Below are positions 8,704 through 16,112 of a stretch of DNA of 64,000 bases, in pieces; positions within the stretch are counted from its first letter, which is position 1; every line of letters starts with the position of its first letter. The notes under the pieces were generated by a model that was not told where the DNA came from, did no database searches, and saw nothing but the letters and a program-made list of their open reading frames with translations. This DNA is from Micromonospora pattaloongensis (GTDB taxonomy: Bacteria; Actinomycetota; Actinomycetes; Mycobacteriales; Micromonosporaceae). The DNA lies in NCBI RefSeq assembly GCF_900107255.1, contig NZ_FNPH01000008.1, positions 62,001 to 126,000 on the forward strand, in the 5' to 3' direction. A program made the position numbers and the translations under genes.

Positions 8704-9323
8704 CACGCCTTCTTTCCTTCGGCGGCGGCCAGGCGGTCCAGCAGGGCGAGGGCGTCGGCGGCGACGTCACGGCCGGCGGCGCGCCGCTCCTCGACGAGCC
8801 CGGCGAGCATCGTGGCGAGCTCGCCGTCCGCGCGGGTGTCCAGGTCGTGCACCACGTTCAGCGGCACACCCATGAACACGCACTTGAGCACCGCCTGCCG
8901 CCACATCGGCTGGTCCAGGTGGCGGGCGTACGTCCCGAGGGCGGCGGCCACCAGCCGGGTGTCGTTGGTGCGGATCGCGTCGTGCAGCAGCGGCACCGCG
9001 CCGGCGCCGATCGGCAGCAGCGGCAGAGCCTTGAGCACCGCGCGTTTCTCGGCGGCGTCGCCGTACCGGTAGAGCGTGTCGGCCGCGGTGGCGACCTGAT
9101 CGGCCGGGAGCGCGGCGAGCAGCAGCGCCCGGGCCGCCTCGTCGACGGTCCACCCGGGGGCCGACGGCAGCGCTGCGCGCCCGCACCGGCGCGCGGCCGT
9201 CGCGAACAGCCCACCGATGTCGTCGGGTTCGCGCGCGACGCGGGCCAGCGCCTCCCGCAGCCACTCCTGCTCGGGTGCGGTGGACAGCGCGGCGAGCGCG
9301 ACGCGCAGGTCGTCGGGTTCCAT
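8703..9323 (-). CDS. eboA: EboA domain protein
   Basis: A 206-residue, mostly helical protein without signal peptide or membrane helix. The stretch RYGDAAEKRAVLKALPLLPIG, then IRTNDTRLVAAALG and WRQAVLKCVFMGVPL, is the conserved core of the EboA family, which resembles HEAT-like helical repeats. The function is not known. Its presence is the best single marker that this operon belongs to the Ebo/Edb class. The ATG shares one base with the stop of the downstream-numbered TIM-barrel gene (TGATG), implying translational coupling. Confidence 0.8.
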   Translation of the reverse strand: MEPDDLRVALAALSTAPEQEWLREALARVAREPDDIGGLFATAARRCGRAALPSAPGWTVDEAARALLLAALPADQVATAADTLYRYGDAAEKRAVLKALPLLPIGAGAVPLLHDAIRTNDTRLVAAALGTYARHLDQPMWRQAVLKCVFMGVPLNVVHDLDTRADGELATMLAGLVEERRAAGRDVAADALALLDRLAAAEGKKA

Positions 9324-10255
9324 CACTCGTGCTCCCCTGTGGTCGGTACGGGTACCGCCGCGCTGCCAGCGGCAGCGCTCCGCGGCGCGGGCACGGTCGG
9401 GTGCGGCCCCGACTCCGGCGCGCGCCGCTCGGCGTCGCGCAGGAAGGCCAGCGACTCGGCGGCGACGGTCGGGGCCGCGTGCGAGTGCCGGGGCAGCTCG
9501 ACGGCGACCAGCCCCCGGTAGCCGCCGTCGGCGAGCGCCCGCAGCACCGGCGGGAAGTCGATCTCCCCCGTGCCGAACTCGAGGTGCTCGTGCACTCCGC
9601 GGCGCATGTCGTCGATCTGCACGTTGACCAGGTCCCCGGCCACCTCGGCCACGCACTGCGGCACCGGCGCCGGCTCCAGACAGCGGCAGTGTCCGATGTC
9701 GAGGGTGAGACCGAAGCGCGGCGGAGCGCCGAGCGCGTCGCGCAGCCGCCGCCAGTCGGCGATGGTCTGCACCAGCATGCCGGGCTCGGGTTCGAAGCCG
9801 AGCGGCACGCCCGCGGCGTCGGCGGCCGCGACCACGGTCGTCGTGTGGTGCACCAGCCGCTCCCACGCGGTCGGCTCCGGCACGTCGGCGGGGCGCACCC
9901 CGGCCCAGAACGACACCGCCTCGGCGCCCAGGTCCGCGCCGATCGCGACGGCCCGGCGCAGGAACTCGATCCGCCGCGCCGGCTCGTCGTGCAGCAGCGT
10001 CGGGGCGTGCTTGTGCCAGGGGTCCAGCAGGTAGCGCGCGCCGGTCTCGATCACCACGGCCAGGTCGAGGTCGCGCAGCCGGTCGGCGACCCGGGTGACC
10101 CGCCGGGCCAGCTCGGGGGCGAACGGGTCGAGGTGGTCGTGGTCGAGGGTGAGGGCCACCCCGGTGTAGCCGAGTTCGGCGATCACCGCCAGCGCGTCGT
10201 CCAGCCGGTGGTTGGCGAACCCGTTGGTCCCGTACCCGAAGCGGAGGCCGGTCAT
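9323..10255 (-). CDS. Sugar phosphate isomerase/epimerase-like TIM barrel protein of the Ebo operon
   Basis: A 310-residue xylose isomerase-like barrel: GYGTNGFANHRLDDAL at the start, then LDHDHLDPF, VIETGARYLLDPWHKH, GFEPEPGMLVQT, LTLDIGHCRC and VQIDDMRRG. The Glu/Asp/His/Glu set is compatible with a divalent-metal isomerase or epimerase. The GFEPEPG..V.T block is shared with the EboE-like protein two genes downstream, so the two may be distant paralogues. The last 50 residues form a low-complexity Ala/Pro tail. The ATG overlaps the UbiA stop (ATGA). It may act on the sugar or cyclitol part of the pathway product; that is inference. Confidence 0.75.
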   Translation of the reverse strand: MTGLRFGYGTNGFANHRLDDALAVIAELGYTGVALTLDHDHLDPFAPELARRVTRVADRLRDLDLAVVIETGARYLLDPWHKHAPTLLHDEPARRIEFLRRAVAIGADLGAEAVSFWAGVRPADVPEPTAWERLVHHTTTVVAAADAAGVPLGFEPEPGMLVQTIADWRRLRDALGAPPRFGLTLDIGHCRCLEPAPVPQCVAEVAGDLVNVQIDDMRRGVHEHLEFGTGEIDFPPVLRALADGGYRGLVAVELPRHSHAAPTVAAESLAFLRDAERRAPESGPHPTVPAPRSAAAGSAAVPVPTTGEHE

Positions 10256-11109
10256 GTCGGGGACACCTTGCGGGCGAGGCGCCGGCCGAGCGGGGCGGCG
10301 GCCGCGACGGCCAGCCCGGCGCCGGCCGCGCCGGCGCGCGCGGTGAGCGCCCCCTGCAGCGCCGGCAGTCCGGTGATCCCGGCGCCGACCGCGGCGCGGA
10401 TCCGCGGTGCGGTGGGCTCTGCCGCGGCCCGGGCCTGCGCGCCGCCGTACTGCGCGGTGTACCAGGCGGCGAGCGCGGCGGGCACGGCCCGACGCCAGGA
10501 TCGGCCGGCGCCGCGCCGTCCGGCGGCGGCGGCCAACGCCGCGGTCCCGGCCAGGGTGAGCGCGGGCAGCCGGCGATCCGCGCCCGAGACCTCCCGCCGG
10601 GACAGCTCGGTGAGGGTGTACGTGTGTGCGGCGACCGCCAGCGCGGCGGGCACCGCCCGGGCGGGGCGGCCGGCGCCGGCGCCCAGCAGCACGTCGAGGC
10701 CGCGGCACGCGGCCATCACGGCCGGGCCGGCCGCGGTGTTCTTCGCCTTCAGGTCGTACGTCCAGACGGCCGCGGCGAGCACCGCCGCGGTGCCCAGGCC
10801 GCGACGGCCGCCGGCGGCGCCGGCCAGGGTCAGCCCGGCGGCGGTCAGCCCGGCGGCGATACCCAGCGCGGCGGGCGCGCTGATCCGCCCGGACGGGATC
10901 GGCCGCTCGGGGCGCTCCACCGCGTCGAGCTCCCGGTCGGCCCAGTCGTTGGCCGCCATGCCGGCCCAGTAGAGGCAGACCGAGGCCGAGGCCAACCCGG
11001 GGGTACGCCGGTCGAGCGCGCCGGCGGCGGCGGCGCCGGCCACCACGTCGCCGGGGACCGACAGCGCGGCGGGCGCGCGGACCAGGTCGACGAGATCGCG
11101 GAGCCGCAT
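10252..11109 (-). CDS. eboC: UbiA-family prenyltransferase (EboC-like)
   Basis: A 285-residue integral membrane prenyltransferase with about eight helices. The first aspartate motif is NDWADRELDAVERPERPI (NDxxDxxxD followed by RP.R.I.SG) and the second region reads TYDLKAKNT. These residues bind the Mg-diphosphate of a prenyl donor. SCNG-type variation in the second motif matches EboC rather than quinone enzymes. It should transfer a prenyl group onto a soluble acceptor at the membrane. It lies directly after the inositol phosphate synthase gene (TGATG overlap), and a prenyl diphosphate synthase closes the operon, so donor and possible acceptor formation are encoded together. Confidence 0.8.
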   Translation of the reverse strand: MRLRDLVDLVRAPAALSVPGDVVAGAAAAGALDRRTPGLASASVCLYWAGMAANDWADRELDAVERPERPIPSGRISAPAALGIAAGLTAAGLTLAGAAGGRRGLGTAAVLAAAVWTYDLKAKNTAAGPAVMAACRGLDVLLGAGAGRPARAVPAALAVAAHTYTLTELSRREVSGADRRLPALTLAGTAALAAAAGRRGAGRSWRRAVPAALAAWYTAQYGGAQARAAAEPTAPRIRAAVGAGITGLPALQGALTARAGAAGAGLAVAAAAPLGRRLARKVSPT

Positions 11110-12254
11110 CACGCCGCCCCGCCGTCGAGGCCGCGGACGAACGCGGTGAGCACGCTCCACTGCTCGCCGAACGAGTGCGTGCCGGCGTCGATCGGGTCCT
11201 TGAAGAAGAACGCGAGCTCGGGCAGGGGCCCGCTCCGGCCGGCGCGGTGCGCGGCGGCGGCGAGCCGGGCCAGGTCCAGCACGAGCGGGGCGGCGAGCGC
11301 GGAGTCACAGCCGTGCCAGGTGAACTCCATCCGCATCGCGGTGCCGAGGAAACCGGAGAAAGTGATCAGGTCCCAGGCGGTCTTGAAGTCGCCGAGGTCG
11401 TCGACGAAGTCGATCCGGGTGGTCCCCTGCGGCTGGTAGCCGAGCGTCTCGCCGAGCACCCGCTGCTTGCTGGCGGTCTTCGCGGCGTTCGCGCCCGGCT
11501 CCGCCAGGGCGGCGCCGTCGCCGCCGCCGAGCAGGTTGACCCCGGACCAGGTGCGCACCCGCAGGTTGCGCAGCGCGAACATCGGGGCGAGCACGGACTT
11601 CACCAGCGTCTCGCCGGTCTTGCCGTCGTGGCCGGCGTACGGCACGCCGGCGGCGCGGGCCAGCTCGGCCAGCGCGGGCAGCCGGGCGCCGGTCGAGGGC
11701 GTGAAGTCGACATAGGCGCAGCCAGCCCCGAAGGCCGCGTACGCGGTGAGCGAGCTGGGCGGCAGCACCTCGCCGGAGGCGTCGAGCGCGGCCCGCAACG
11801 CGGCCAGGTCGGCGTGGGCCGGATGCGCCGGCGGCACCGGCTCGGTGGTGGCGACGTTGACCACCACGACGTGGTCCAGCCCGTGCCGCTCCCGGAACGC
11901 GACGAGGTCCGCGGTGATCGCCGCGGCGGTCAGCGCCTGCGTGGCGGCGCTCGGCAGCGGCCGGACCTCCCGCTCCAGCGCGACCAGCTCGTCGTGCACG
12001 GCGTCGACCAGCCGGGCCGGCACGACCCCGGCGGCGGCCAGCGCGTCGGCCTTCTTCACCAGCGGCGTCTCGGCGATGTCATGGCCGCCGAGGACCAGGT
12101 CGGCGAAGCCGGGCAGGGCCGGGCTGCGCAGCTCGGGCAGTTCGGTGACGCACCCCGTCGCCTCGGTGAGGCCGGCGCGGAGCGCCAACGCCCCGACGAT
12201 GCTGGTGACCGCGACGGACCCACGCGCGCCGATGAACCAGACTCCCGTACGCAT
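11109..12254 (-). CDS. myo-Inositol-1-phosphate synthase family protein (Ino1-type)
   Basis: A 381-residue NAD-dependent synthase. GVWFIGARGSVAVTSIVGAL is a Rossmann-like start, NVATTEP contacts the cofactor, and GHDGKTGETLVKSVLAPMF and WSGVNLLGGGDG are the conserved active-site lysine regions of inositol-3-phosphate synthases. The family converts glucose 6-phosphate to an inositol phosphate. It is shorter and more divergent than the housekeeping actinobacterial Ino1 used for phosphatidylinositol, so the exact cyclitol is uncertain. The ATG is chosen because GGAGG lies 6 nt upstream; an in-frame GTG six codons earlier precedes that site. It is the first gene of the operon. Confidence 0.8.
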   Translation of the reverse strand: MRTGVWFIGARGSVAVTSIVGALALRAGLTEATGCVTELPELRSPALPGFADLVLGGHDIAETPLVKKADALAAAGVVPARLVDAVHDELVALEREVRPLPSAATQALTAAAITADLVAFRERHGLDHVVVVNVATTEPVPPAHPAHADLAALRAALDASGEVLPPSSLTAYAAFGAGCAYVDFTPSTGARLPALAELARAAGVPYAGHDGKTGETLVKSVLAPMFALRNLRVRTWSGVNLLGGGDGAALAEPGANAAKTASKQRVLGETLGYQPQGTTRIDFVDDLGDFKTAWDLITFSGFLGTAMRMEFTWHGCDSALAAPLVLDLARLAAAAHRAGRSGPLPELAFFFKDPIDAGTHSFGEQWSVLTAFVRGLDGGAA

Positions 12255-12546
12255 CTTCGCCTCCAGTGCCACGACGCCGACGTGGCTGTTGTGCCGATCC
12301 CCGTACGCGGACCGGTTGACATCGATCGATCAACCTACCGGGGACAATTGGGCCCCGTCCGCCTGGCCGATCCAGGGTGGCACCACCGTGACGGCGCCGA
12401 CGTCGGCGTCGACGACGCCGTCCCGGGCCCGGTCGGCCAGGCGAACGAGGCAGTGGCAGGCAGGGTCGGTCGGCGTCTCGACCCTGCCTCCCCCGCTGTT
12501 CCACATTGCTTATTCAGTTGTCTCTCGCTTATTCAGTTGTGGTGCC
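12255..12546. promoter_or_regulatory. Upstream region of the Ebo-like operon with an inverted repeat
   Basis: No gene is seen. On the minus strand this region must hold the promoter of the Ino1-led operon. At 12314-12335 GGTTGA and TCAACC flank a TCGATCGA core, giving an imperfect dyad like a LacI- or TetR-type operator, 60-80 nt before the start. At 12508-12521 and 12527-12540 a 14-base direct repeat (GCTTATTCAGTTGT) occurs twice, 19 bases apart. Confidence 0.45.
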
Positions 12547-12585
12547 CCGCCGGCCGGGCGGGAGTGCCACCCGCCCGGCCGGCGG
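12547..12585 (-). terminator. Strong hairpin after the ThuA/sugar dehydrogenase gene
   Basis: Two perfectly complementary 16-base arms (12547-12562 and 12570-12585, CCGCCGGCCGGGCGGG type) flank a 7-base loop, starting 6 nt after the stop codon at 12591. There is no U-tract, as is common for terminators of very GC-rich actinobacteria. Confidence 0.8.
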
Positions 12586-12590
12586 TGCGA

Positions 12591-15500
12591 TCAGGGGGTC
12601 GTGGAGCCGAACTCGACCCAGTTGAGGTTGAAGAAGCCGGTGGTCGGTCCACCGGTGACCGGCTTGAAGACCAGGTAGACCTTCTGCGCGCCGACCGGGT
12701 GGTTGACCGGAACGCTCTGGCTCGCCCACGCGTTGGTGCCGGCGGTGGCGTTGATCGTCGCGGTGGTCACCAGCTGGCCGTCCGGCGCGCCGACCCGCAC
12801 CTCGACGATGGCCCGCGGGGTGCCCGCGGTCGCCGCCGAGCCGCCGGCGTAGCGGAACGTGATGCTGTCCGCGTCGCCGAGGTTGATCGGGTCGAAGGCG
12901 ATGTAGTCGCCGTTGTCGATGCCGGTCAGGTGCTGGCCGCCGCCGGTGTCGTTCGTGGCGGCGACGGTGACACCCTGCTTGACCCGGGCGAACTCGGCCT
13001 GCTGCTGCCGGGTCTGGATGCTGGTCTGGCCGACCGCGCTGAGCGCCGGCTGGCCGTTGGCGCCCAGGTCGGTGTACGACGCGCTGATGCCGCCGTACAG
13101 GTAGCCACCGGCGTGGTCGGCACCGTCGGCCGGGGTCACGAGGGTGCCCGTGCAGCCCGTGGTCGAGGTCTCACCGTGGCCGTGGTCGTCGTGACCCAGC
13201 ACGAACGAGACCGTCACCCGGCTGCAGTCGATCTCCCCGTCCTCGGGGTCGGTCACCTTCACCGTGAACGGCACCGTGTCGCCCCAGTTGAAGAAGGAGC
13301 CCGCCACCGGCGAGGTGACCTCCACCGTCGGGGCCGTGTTGCCGACCGTGATGGTGCGGCTCAGCGACGCGGTCTTGCCGCTGGAGTCGGTCACCGTCAG
13401 CTTGGCGTAGTAGACCCCGTTGGTGGTGTAGGTGTACGACGCGTTCGCCGCGGTCGAGTCCGTGGTGCCGTCGCCGTCGAAGTCCCAGGCGATCGAGATC
13501 GACTCACCGGGCTCCGGCGAGTACGACCCGGCGCTCGAGAAGTCGACCTTGAGCGGCGCCTGGCCGGAGGTCGCCGACGCGGTGAGCTCGGCGACCGGGC
13601 CACGGGTGCCCTTGACGTAGCGGATCACCGACAGCGCCGCGTCCGGGTTGGCCCGGAAGAAGCCGTCACCGTACTCCAGCAGGTAGAGGCTGCCGTCCGG
13701 GCCGAACTCCATGTCCATCGGGTTGTCGAAGACGAAGCCCGGCAGGAACTGCTCCACGCCCAGCAGGTTGCCGCTGCCGTTGGTGCGCATCATGTAGATC
13801 TTGTCCCGGGTGAACTCACCGAACACCACGGCGTCGTTGTAGTACTCCGGCAGCTTGTTCGGCGAGGCCAGGTCCGCGTCGTACTTGTAGATCGGGCCGC
13901 CCATCGGGCCGACGCCGCCGGTGCCAATCACCGGCCACTTGAAGTCGCAGGTTCCGGCCGGCGTCTTCAGGTAGCTGTCCGCGCACGGCGTGGTGCCGTT
14001 GAAGGTGTACCAGAACTGCGGCTGCGCCACCGGCGGCAGCGTCGTGCGGCCGGTGTTACGCGGCGAGTCGTTGACCGTCGCCGCGCAGTTGAACGCGCCC
14101 TTCGACGTCTTCGTGGCGAAGTCGTAGTCGATGTAGGGCAGGCTCGGCGAGTAGCAGTACGGCCAGCCGAAGTTGCCGGCCTTGTTGGTGGCGAGCCAGC
14201 GACCGGCGCCCTCCGGGCCGCGGGTGGCGCTGGGCACGCGGGAGTCCGGCGAGTAGTCGCCGATGTAGACGAAGCCGCGGGAGTCCACGTCGAAGCGGAA
14301 CGGGTTCCGCAGGCCCATCAGGAAGATCTCGGGCCGGGTCTTGTTGTCCCGGTCCTCCGACTCGGGGAACAGGTTGCCCGCCGGAACGCTGTACGAGCCG
14401 TCGTCCTTGACCTTGATCCGCAGCACCTTGCCGCGCAGGTCGTTGGTGTTGCCCGAGGAGCGCTGGGCGTCGTAGCCGGGGCCCTGGGTCGGGGACTCGT
14501 TGATCGGCGTGTAGCCGTCCGAGCCACTGGCGTTGGTGTCGTCGCCGGTGACCAGGTAGAGCAGGCCCTTGCCGTCGAACTTGACCTCACCGGCGACGTG
14601 GCAGCAGATGCCGCGGTCCACGTCCACCTTCAGGATCTCCTGCTCGGTGGACATGTCCAGGTGCGGCGTCGGCTCCTCGACGAACTTCACCCGGGACAGC
14701 AGGTTGTACCCCTTGAACTTGTCCCAGACGGTGGGGTCGTCGCTGATGGCCGGGGCGTCGCCCTCGTTGACGCCCGGCGTGGCCGGGTCGTCCACCGGGG
14801 TGTTCAGCCGCGGCGCGTAGTAGAGGTAGACCCACTTGTTCGTGGCGAAGTTCGGGTCCAGGGTGACGGACTGCAGCCCGTCCTCGTCGTGCTGGTAGAC
14901 CGGCAGCGTGTTGATGATCGGGCTGGCGCCGCTCTTCGGGTCGTAGAGCCGGACCTCGCCGGCGCGGGTGTTGTGCAGCACCCGGCCGTCGGGGAGCACG
15001 GCCAGCGTCATCGGCTCGCCGGGCTCGTCGTTGAGGATCACCTTCTCGTAGTTGGCCAGCACGGTGGCGCCGCAGTCGCCGGCGGCCGCGCCCGCGGCCC
15101 ACTGGATGCCGCCCAGCAGGTGCTTGCGGAACGCGCCGTTGGCGTACGTGCCGGCGGAGTGGCCGAGGCCGGTGTACCAGGAGCGACCGCCCTGGTAGTC
15201 GCGGCACCAGGTGACCGGGTGGTCGAAGCCCATCGTGCCGCCGGTGTAGCTCTGCTCGTTGACGGTCGCCAGCACGTGCGCCTTGCCGCGCACGTTGGTG
15301 GCGAAGTTGTACCACTCGTCCTCGAGCGTCAGCTCGCGGGAGAGCGGCTTGGTCGACGGGTGCGCCCGGTCGGCGACGTCGATGCGCCCGCTGGTCACGG
15401 CGGAGGCGCCGGAGACGGTCGTGCCGACGAGGTCGCGGTAGAACGCCCACTGCGGCTCGCCCTCGGCGGCCGCGTGCACGCCCACGTAGCCGTTGCCGGC

Positions 15501-15848
15501 CTTGACGTAGCGCTCGAACGCCTCCTGCTGGACGTCGTTGAGCAGCTCGCCGGAGCTGTTGAGGAAGACCACCGCCTTGTAGTTGGCGAGGTTCTCGTCG
15601 CTGAACGCGGTCGCGTTCTGCGAGACGTCGATGGTGAAGCCGTTGTTGTCACCGAGATTGCGGATCGCGTTGACGCCCTTGGCGGTGGAGTCGTGCCGGG
15701 CGCCGTCACCGCCGGTGAAGACCAGGACCTGGTAGCCGGCCGGGTGCTCGTGTCCGGGGTGCGCGGCCACCGGAGCGGTCGCGACCAGTGGGGCGGATAT
15801 CGCGGCCGCCGCGACGACGGGAAGCCATCGTCGTGCCGTTGATGCCAT
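12591..15848 (-). CDS. Secreted ThuA - glucose/sorbosone dehydrogenase-like - PKD - CBM multidomain protein
   Basis: A 1085-residue exported protein. A Sec signal (ARRWLPVVAAAAISAPLVAT...AHP) spans about residues 1-32. A ThuA domain (YQVLVFTGGDGARHDS ... YVGVHAAAEGE) covers about 38-260. A beta-propeller of the PQQ-type glucose/sorbosone dehydrogenase class follows at about 275-740, with LPDGRVL, DEDGLQSVTLDPNF, TGDDTNA, LRGKVLRI, RNPFRFD and GEFTRDKIY. A PKD domain (AWDFDGDGTTDS) lies near 785-855, then an Ig-like linker and a C-terminal CBM6/35-like sandwich. ThuA proteins take part in trehalose and 3-keto-glycoside metabolism. The ATG has GGAGG 8 nt upstream. It probably oxidises or processes a polysaccharide-derived sugar outside the cell. 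Confidence 0.8.
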   Translation of the reverse strand: MASTARRWLPVVAAAAISAPLVATAPVAAHPGHEHPAGYQVLVFTGGDGARHDSTAKGVNAIRNLGDNNGFTIDVSQNATAFSDENLANYKAVVFLNSSGELLNDVQQEAFERYVKAGNGYVGVHAAAEGEPQWAFYRDLVGTTVSGASAVTSGRIDVADRAHPSTKPLSRELTLEDEWYNFATNVRGKAHVLATVNEQSYTGGTMGFDHPVTWCRDYQGGRSWYTGLGHSAGTYANGAFRKHLLGGIQWAAGAAAGDCGATVLANYEKVILNDEPGEPMTLAVLPDGRVLHNTRAGEVRLYDPKSGASPIINTLPVYQHDEDGLQSVTLDPNFATNKWVYLYYAPRLNTPVDDPATPGVNEGDAPAISDDPTVWDKFKGYNLLSRVKFVEEPTPHLDMSTEQEILKVDVDRGICCHVAGEVKFDGKGLLYLVTGDDTNASGSDGYTPINESPTQGPGYDAQRSSGNTNDLRGKVLRIKVKDDGSYSVPAGNLFPESEDRDNKTRPEIFLMGLRNPFRFDVDSRGFVYIGDYSPDSRVPSATRGPEGAGRWLATNKAGNFGWPYCYSPSLPYIDYDFATKTSKGAFNCAATVNDSPRNTGRTTLPPVAQPQFWYTFNGTTPCADSYLKTPAGTCDFKWPVIGTGGVGPMGGPIYKYDADLASPNKLPEYYNDAVVFGEFTRDKIYMMRTNGSGNLLGVEQFLPGFVFDNPMDMEFGPDGSLYLLEYGDGFFRANPDAALSVIRYVKGTRGPVAELTASATSGQAPLKVDFSSAGSYSPEPGESISIAWDFDGDGTTDSTAANASYTYTTNGVYYAKLTVTDSSGKTASLSRTITVGNTAPTVEVTSPVAGSFFNWGDTVPFTVKVTDPEDGEIDCSRVTVSFVLGHDDHGHGETSTTGCTGTLVTPADGADHAGGYLYGGISASYTDLGANGQPALSAVGQTSIQTRQQQAEFARVKQGVTVAATNDTGGGQHLTGIDNGDYIAFDPINLGDADSITFRYAGGSAATAGTPRAIVEVRVGAPDGQLVTTATINATAGTNAWASQSVPVNHPVGAQKVYLVFKPVTGGPTTGFFNLNWVEFGSTTP

Positions 15849-15982
15849 GTGTGTTTCCTCCGGGGATCGGGAGGCGGTGATGCCTCGCCGCTGGCACGGG
15901 TTGGTGTTGCGGGTGCGGGGACCCTGGTGCCATCCCTGGCGCGGTGCCACGTCCGCCAAGGTTGTGCGCTGCGCCTTCTGGT

Positions 15983-16025
15983 CGTCCGGCGCGGCCGGGG
16001 AATCCCGGTCCGGCCGCGCCGGACG
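15983..16025 (-). terminator. Second hairpin after the sugar ABC operon
   Basis: Arms at 15983-15998 and 16010-16025 are perfectly complementary over 16 bp, with an 11-base loop. It stands 90 nt beyond the oxidoreductase stop and about 135 nt before the ThuA gene start, in tandem with the hairpin at 16048-16078. Confidence 0.6.
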
Positions 16026-16047
16026 GCCGTTCCTCGGTGCCCGCAGC

Positions 16048-16078
16048 TCCGGCACGTGGGGCGCAACCACGTGCCGGA
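16048..16078 (-). terminator. Hairpin directly after the Gfo/Idh oxidoreductase gene
   Basis: A 12-bp perfect stem (TCCGGCACGTGG with its complement) and 7-base loop begin 34 nt after the stop at 16113. It likely ends the ROK-ABC-oxidoreductase transcript or partly separates it from the ThuA gene. Confidence 0.65.
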
Positions 16079-16112
16079 CCCTCGCGTGCGGGCGAGGAGT
16101 CTTTCTCTCGGG

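Noticed and set aside
11175-15842. 1555-codon plus-strand open frame
   Set aside because: It is antisense to the Ino1 and ThuA genes; its translation is a low-complexity Arg/Val/Gly/Asp mixture typical of GC-rich shadow frames.
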